Below, piece by piece: positions 60,770 to 64,000 of a stretch of DNA of 64,000 bases. A program made the position numbers and the translations under genes. Numbering within the stretch: position 1 is the stretch's first letter; each line of letters starts with the position of its first letter. The stretch is from Escarpia spicata (taxonomy: Eukaryota > Annelida > Polychaeta > Sabellida > Siboglinidae): assembly GCA_963995525.1 (NCBI GenBank), contig OZ023206.1, positions 28,140,960 to 28,204,959 of the forward strand, written 5' to 3'. The notes beneath the pieces are model-generated. The model did no database searches. It had not been told where the DNA came from and was given only the letters and a program-made list of their open reading frames with translations.

Positions 60770-61380
60770 CTTTAAGAATATTGCGTCTTACGCCCATTTG
60801 AGGCGTAAATAACGCCCCGGTTTGTATCAATATACGCTGCTTTAGCATAATAGCTCTCATTTTACGCGCGCTGTGCGGTAACAGACTAGCGCAAACCGGG
60901 TTGCTATTTGAACTTCAACAGGGTCCGGATTCGATACAAGTGCCGACTAGTGAATAGGATGCACAGTTTTTATTTGGGCTTCAAAAGAGTCCGGATTTGA
61001 CACAAGTGCCGACTAGTGACGTAGTGCCATCAGCCTGCAAGGTTTTCACTCCCACCACCGTCATAAACCAAAACGCAAGTTACCGTGTGGGCGCCATTTT
61101 ACATGAATGTCAAGAATTTCTAGTATGTCGAAACTCCGCGAGGTGTCACCATTGGAGACACCGGGGATACCACAGGAATATTCCATGATTGGACAACAGA
61201 CAAGCGATATCTTTCACGTTGTCCTATGGATTTAAATCCTAACCGCTCTGAGCGACGTTATCGTTAAGACGACTAAACGATGTTGCCACAAATCTGCGAT
61301 TTTGCAGGAATATATGTGACTTTGTGGTGTCATTTCGCGCCGCTCGCCGGCGCTGAATATATCGCGGGGAAAAAAATGGG
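60770..61380. repeat. Interior of the 2.5-kb element shared in inverted order with 6937-7309
   Basis: Shared words include CATTGGAGACACCGGGGATA and TTAAGACGACTAAACGATGT. Two direct TCCGGATTYGAYACAAGTGC words lie at about 60925 and 60990. Confidence 0.6.
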
Positions 61381-61547
61381 TGTATAAAATAGCTACGAGG
61401 CGGCAATATTGGCAAATTTTGGGCGAGGCGGCATAGAAAATCGGCGAGGCGGCCCGTCTCGCTTGTTATATACCAGGGGAAACACTGTTGTTGTTCTAAA
61501 TACTAAAGTTATGTAATTTAATTGATGTGGTCTACTTGGAGTTTCAG

Positions 61548-61661
61548 CAATGGAAGCCCTTGCCAGCCTCATTCAACAGATGGACGAACACTGCAATCAG
61601 CTGCCAGTCGTTGTGACCTTTGACCCTCAGCCTGGCGAGATGTGCTGTGCATTATATCAAG
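61548..61661 (+). CDS. TDRD1-like: Exon 16: helix and first barrel strand of Tudor 11
   Basis: Acceptor TTGGAGTTTCAG and donor CAAG|GTAAAA. With one base from exon 15 it starts Ser, then MEALASLIQQMDEHCNQLPV and continues to PGEMCCALYQ. This is the helix plus first barrel strand of Tudor 11; the first cage aromatic is Tyr. It ends in phase 1. It lies 43 bp after a small remnant of the 85/88-bp array. Confidence 0.92.
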
Positions 61662-62172
61662 GTAAAACTTGATATTTTTTTCATATCTACCCCTAAATTA
61701 ATCTTACCCGAAGATGCTGCATTTTTTCAGGTTCTTTTTACAGCAGTTACAGATGTAACAATAATTGTTAAACAAATCAGTAGGGATACTTGTGCCATTC
61801 AAAAACAGAATTCATATATATATACCTTTTTCAATTTAATTTTGTATTTTTCTTTTTTACTGACAACACCAACAATTATTGACAGCTGCATCATGTACGA
61901 TTTAACCCTTTGGGAATAACCTCTATGAGGTCACGCGACATGGTCAGTCATAAAATCCCTACAGTATATTACATTAGTAACACAGCCGCCACTCTTAAAT
62001 TATTAATTGGACCTGTTTTTTTGTATTTCCTATTCCATGTTACTATCGCAATTCCATAGCAATAGTTATGACATCATCACAATAGTATTGCAATAGTAAT
62101 ACAGCTATTGTTATACTACCGCAACAGTGAAACTATGCCCAGCAGTCACCCCTACCGTTGCTGTGTTTTCAG
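61662..62172. other. Intron 16
   Basis: 511 bp; short AATAGTATTGCAATAGTAAT-type repeats at 62060-62110, otherwise nothing. Confidence 0.5.
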
Positions 62173-62334
62173 GAGACTGGTACCGTGCGGTAGTTGAGAA
62201 GCGACAGGCGAACAAAGCTACCATCTTCTTTGTTGACTTTGGCAACCTGCTCACAGACCATGTGACTAACCTACGGCCGTTCACCAGCCAGTTTTGTCCC
62301 CTCCCCCCACAGGCGATCAAGTGCTCATTTGCAG
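62173..62334 (+). CDS. TDRD1-like: Exon 17: Tudor 11 barrel
   Basis: Acceptor GTGTTTTCAG and donor CAG|GTGAAA. It reads DWYRAVVEKRQANKATIFFV then DFGNLLTDHVTNLRPF and PLPPQAIKCSFA. WYR is at 62178, with the F-x-x-F-x-N cage strand after it; the full cage is Y, Y, F, F, N. Phase 1 in and out. Confidence 0.95.
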
Positions 62335-62564
62335 GTGAAATCTTGTTTGAAATTCCTCTTTGGTCGATTAAAAGTGAAAGTTGGATCGTTTTTATCATAA
62401 AACCATTTGTTCTTGTATTGAATTTAAATTTGTACTATTTTTTATTTGTTTTATGTACAGCATTGCACATTTTTTGGATAGGGCGCTTTATGAAAAAAAT
62501 ATTAATGTTATGTTTACATGGCGTGCTTTAACAATAAGATAGGTATTCATGAATAGATACTGGT

Positions 62565-62569
62565 CTGTG

Positions 62570-62620
<51 letters not shown>

Positions 62621-62830
62621 ATGTCATGTATGCTTGCATATCACTGCGTTTGTGAGCGTGTGTGTCGCTGCGTTTGTGTGCATTTGTGGGTCATTGTATG
62701 TATGAGTGTCACTTTATCTCTGTGTGTCACAGCATGTGTGTGTGTCACAATTTGTGTGTGCACGCACGTGCTTGCTGCACACGTGCTTGCCACTGTACCT
62801 ATGTGTGTTTATATCAAGTGCAACTTGTGT
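62565..62830 (+). repeat. (GTGC)n microsatellite grading into GT-rich DNA
   Basis: About 13 GTGC/GCGT units at 62568-62622, then irregular TGTGTG-rich DNA up to the exon 18 acceptor. It produces a cysteine/valine-rich false ORF fused to exon 18. Confidence 0.93.
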
Positions 62831-62840
62831 GTCCTCCCAG

Positions 62841-63065
62841 GCCTGAAGCCTGTCGGAGCTGACTGGACGCCTGAGGCTACAGAATCATTCAAGTCACTTG
62901 TAGCCACTGGAAACAGCCCAATCCGACTCTACATGGTCGTTGTGGAGCGTAACAGTGGCTCCCTCTCTGTGAAGCTCGTTGATACCACGGGCAACGACGT
63001 CAATGGCAAAGACCTCGGCACACAACTGGTCGCTAGGGGAATGGCAGCCTCCAAGAACAAACAGG
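62841..63065 (+). CDS. TDRD1-like: Exon 18: C-terminal half of Tudor 11
   Basis: Acceptor GTGTCCTCCCAG and donor CAGG|GTAAGG (phase 1). It reads LKPVGADWTPEATESFKSLV and continues through LYMVVVERNSGSLSVKLVDT to DLGTQLVARGMAAS. This matches the closing half of an extended Tudor (W-x-x-A...F, L-x-V-x-L-x-D, N-x-x-L helix). The gene continues downstream: a possible short terminal exon starts at 63623 or 63626 (see findings). Confidence 0.93.
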
Positions 63066-63269
63066 GTAAGGGATGGTCTCATAAAAGTTTACAATATAAA
63101 AAAACATACTCTTTCGTACCATTTCAAACCACCTTGCACGTTGGTAAATAAAATGTTTAATTTGTTATGTGGTTAACTAAATAACACGTCATTGGCTTCT
63201 GGCAAGGTTAACATATTATTCAGTAATTTTTTAGACAGAAATTTAAGTTTTACTGTGCATTTGTATAAA

Positions 63270-63574
63270 GGTAAGTTCTTATATAGTGCAGTATCCAGTC
63301 CGCAGGACTGCTCAAAGCGCTTTACACTTTACTCCCTGGCAGACCTGTTCAATCGAACACCATCTCGGCTTGTCTGGGAAGCATCCATCCACACTGCAAT
63401 TAATCCACGAAGACTATGCATACACACTTATACACCACTGTCTATAGCCAGGTACTTATACAGCAACGTATAGTGAACGAACTTGCCCAAGGTTCTACAC
63501 CACCACACAGGATTTGAACCCAGGTTCTCTCGGTTGAGTCCAAAGCTCTAGCCACTGCACTACGGCGCTGCACG
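63270..63574 (-). mobile_element. Full-length tRNA-derived SINE
   Basis: On the minus strand: GCCGTAGTGCAGTGGCTAGA (box A-like), then GGGTTCAAATCC (box B), then the family body shared with 17238, 30149 and 59385. About 305 bp. Confidence 0.88.
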
Positions 63575-63642
63575 TATTTGTGTACAGAAGCTACAGTTGT
63601 TTTGGTTTTGTTTCCTTTTTAGCAGGCATTGCTTTAACATAG

Positions 63643-64000
63643 GGTAGCATAATTGAGCCAGTGGTCTCTGTTTATACAACAATTGCACTGATAATGAAGA
63701 AAGCATCATGCATGCCTTGTCTAGGTGGGTATTGACCCTACACAAGACCACACAGTATTAGTAATTGGTGTGAATGTGTGACTTTCAAAAAACTGATTAC
63801 TAAACATTCTTCAGAATAGTTCTCTTTGAATGTATTATAAGCATATCCAGAGATTGAAATAACCGAATTGCCTGTCACATAGACTATCACTGCTTGTCAA
63901 GCAGGCATCGTTCGTATGTGTGACATCATTATTCACATGAGACGATAGAAGGTACAAGCTGTCACTTATGTATGTTAATTCCAATCTTTTGATGTATTTA
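63643..64000. other. Right edge, nothing recognised
   Basis: No AATAAA signal, exon or repeat recognised. Confidence 0.4.

Larger units (their letters stand above)
59013..61487 (+). mobile_element. 2.5-kb hAT-like element inserted in the array, itself invaded
   Basis: Left CAGTGTTCCCCCTGG and inverted right CAGTGTTTCCCCTGG; flanks TTATTGTT and TTGTTGTT are a likely 8-bp duplication with one change. The array word GTTGTTCTAAATACT resumes right after it. Inside are a partial SINE (59385-59500) and a complete second element (60161-60769). No transposase ORF. Confidence 0.85.
1980..63065 (+). other. TDRD1-like: Gene span: RRM-MYND-multi-Tudor protein (TDRD1/Vreteno-like), 18 exons, partial at both ends
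   Basis: Seen: 18 consecutive + strand exons with AG/GT borders whose phases all match, giving about 2,790 codons without a stop. Domains in order: RRM (about residues 52-135), MYND zinc finger (about 275-312), eleven Tudor domains (about 368 to the end). Known: TDRD1 and Drosophila Vreteno are germline piRNA-pathway scaffolds in nuage; their Tudor domains bind symmetrically dimethylated arginine on PIWI proteins, and MYND recruits partners. Vertebrate TDRD1 has MYND plus four Tudors; Vreteno has RRM, MYND and two Tudors. This protein combines both N-terminal modules with eleven Tudors. Inferred: orthologue or close relative of TDRD1/Vreteno. The start codon lies before the window, because exon 1 opens in mid-codon after a splice acceptor. 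The last visible exon ends at a phase-1 donor. Alternative relatives are TDRD6/TDRD15-type multi-Tudor genes, which also have giant exons but are not known to carry RRM and MYND. Confidence 0.88.

Noticed and set aside
62549..62840. Cys/Val-rich N-terminal extension of exon 18
   Set aside because: Read-through of the (GTGC)n microsatellite and the intron's pyrimidine tract; the exon starts after TCCTCCCAG at 62841.

Overview
The window is animal (metazoan) nuclear DNA. It is AT-rich and dominated by introns full of DNA transposons, MITEs, tRNA-derived SINEs and minisatellites. It carries one recognisable host gene, on the + strand, running almost from end to end. The species cannot be fixed from the sequence. 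The gene architecture (RRM + MYND + many Tudor domains) and the transposon set suggest an invertebrate, probably marine, such as an amphioxus, hemichordate or lophotrochozoan.

The gene is a TDRD1/Vreteno-type piRNA-pathway protein. I assembled 18 exons by hand between 1980 and 63065. Every junction is phase-compatible and has GT/AG ends. They encode about 2,790 residues with no in-frame stop; the N-terminus lies left of the window, and the C-terminus lies at or beyond the right edge. Domain order: an acidic/Pro-Arg N-terminal segment (exon 1), an RRM (exons 2-4), a Ser/Gly-rich linker (exons 5-6), a complete C6HC MYND zinc finger (exons 6-7), a helical linker (exons 8-9), then eleven Tudor domains. 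Tudor 1 is in exons 9-13, Tudor 2 in exons 14-15, Tudors 3-10 in one 5.9-kb exon (50640-56515), and Tudor 11 in exons 15-18. By family knowledge such proteins sit in germ granules and bind symmetrically dimethylated arginines of PIWI proteins through an F/Y-Y-F/Y-Y/F-N aromatic cage. That cage can be scored here domain by domain.

Layout: 1-10041, N-terminal exon plus intron 1 with a transposon carrying a nested insertion, several MITEs and repeats. 10042-17611, RRM exons; intron 3 holds a chain of TTAA-type elements, one split by a 4-kb insertion. 17612-28350, linker and MYND exons; introns hold a hAT with a BED-finger transposase remnant, a 33-bp minisatellite inside a TIR element, a 47-bp minisatellite and two TTAA-family elements. 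28351-41954, linker and Tudor 1 exons; introns hold a TATCGA-ended element, a SINE, a hairpin-ended element with a matching empty site, and a 4.9-kb TTAA element. 41955-49162, an intron almost filled by a 6.4-kb hAT relic containing about 107 copies of a 49-bp minisatellite. 49163-56515, Tudor 2-10 exons. 56516-64000, a LINE tail, an 85/88-bp array interrupted by a hAT that itself holds another hAT, the Tudor 11 exons and a SINE.

The most notable points are the RRM-MYND-Tudor(x11) architecture, the eight-Tudor single exon, selective loss of cage residues in Tudors 2, 7 and 9, and several insertions proven by internal 'empty site' copies within the window.
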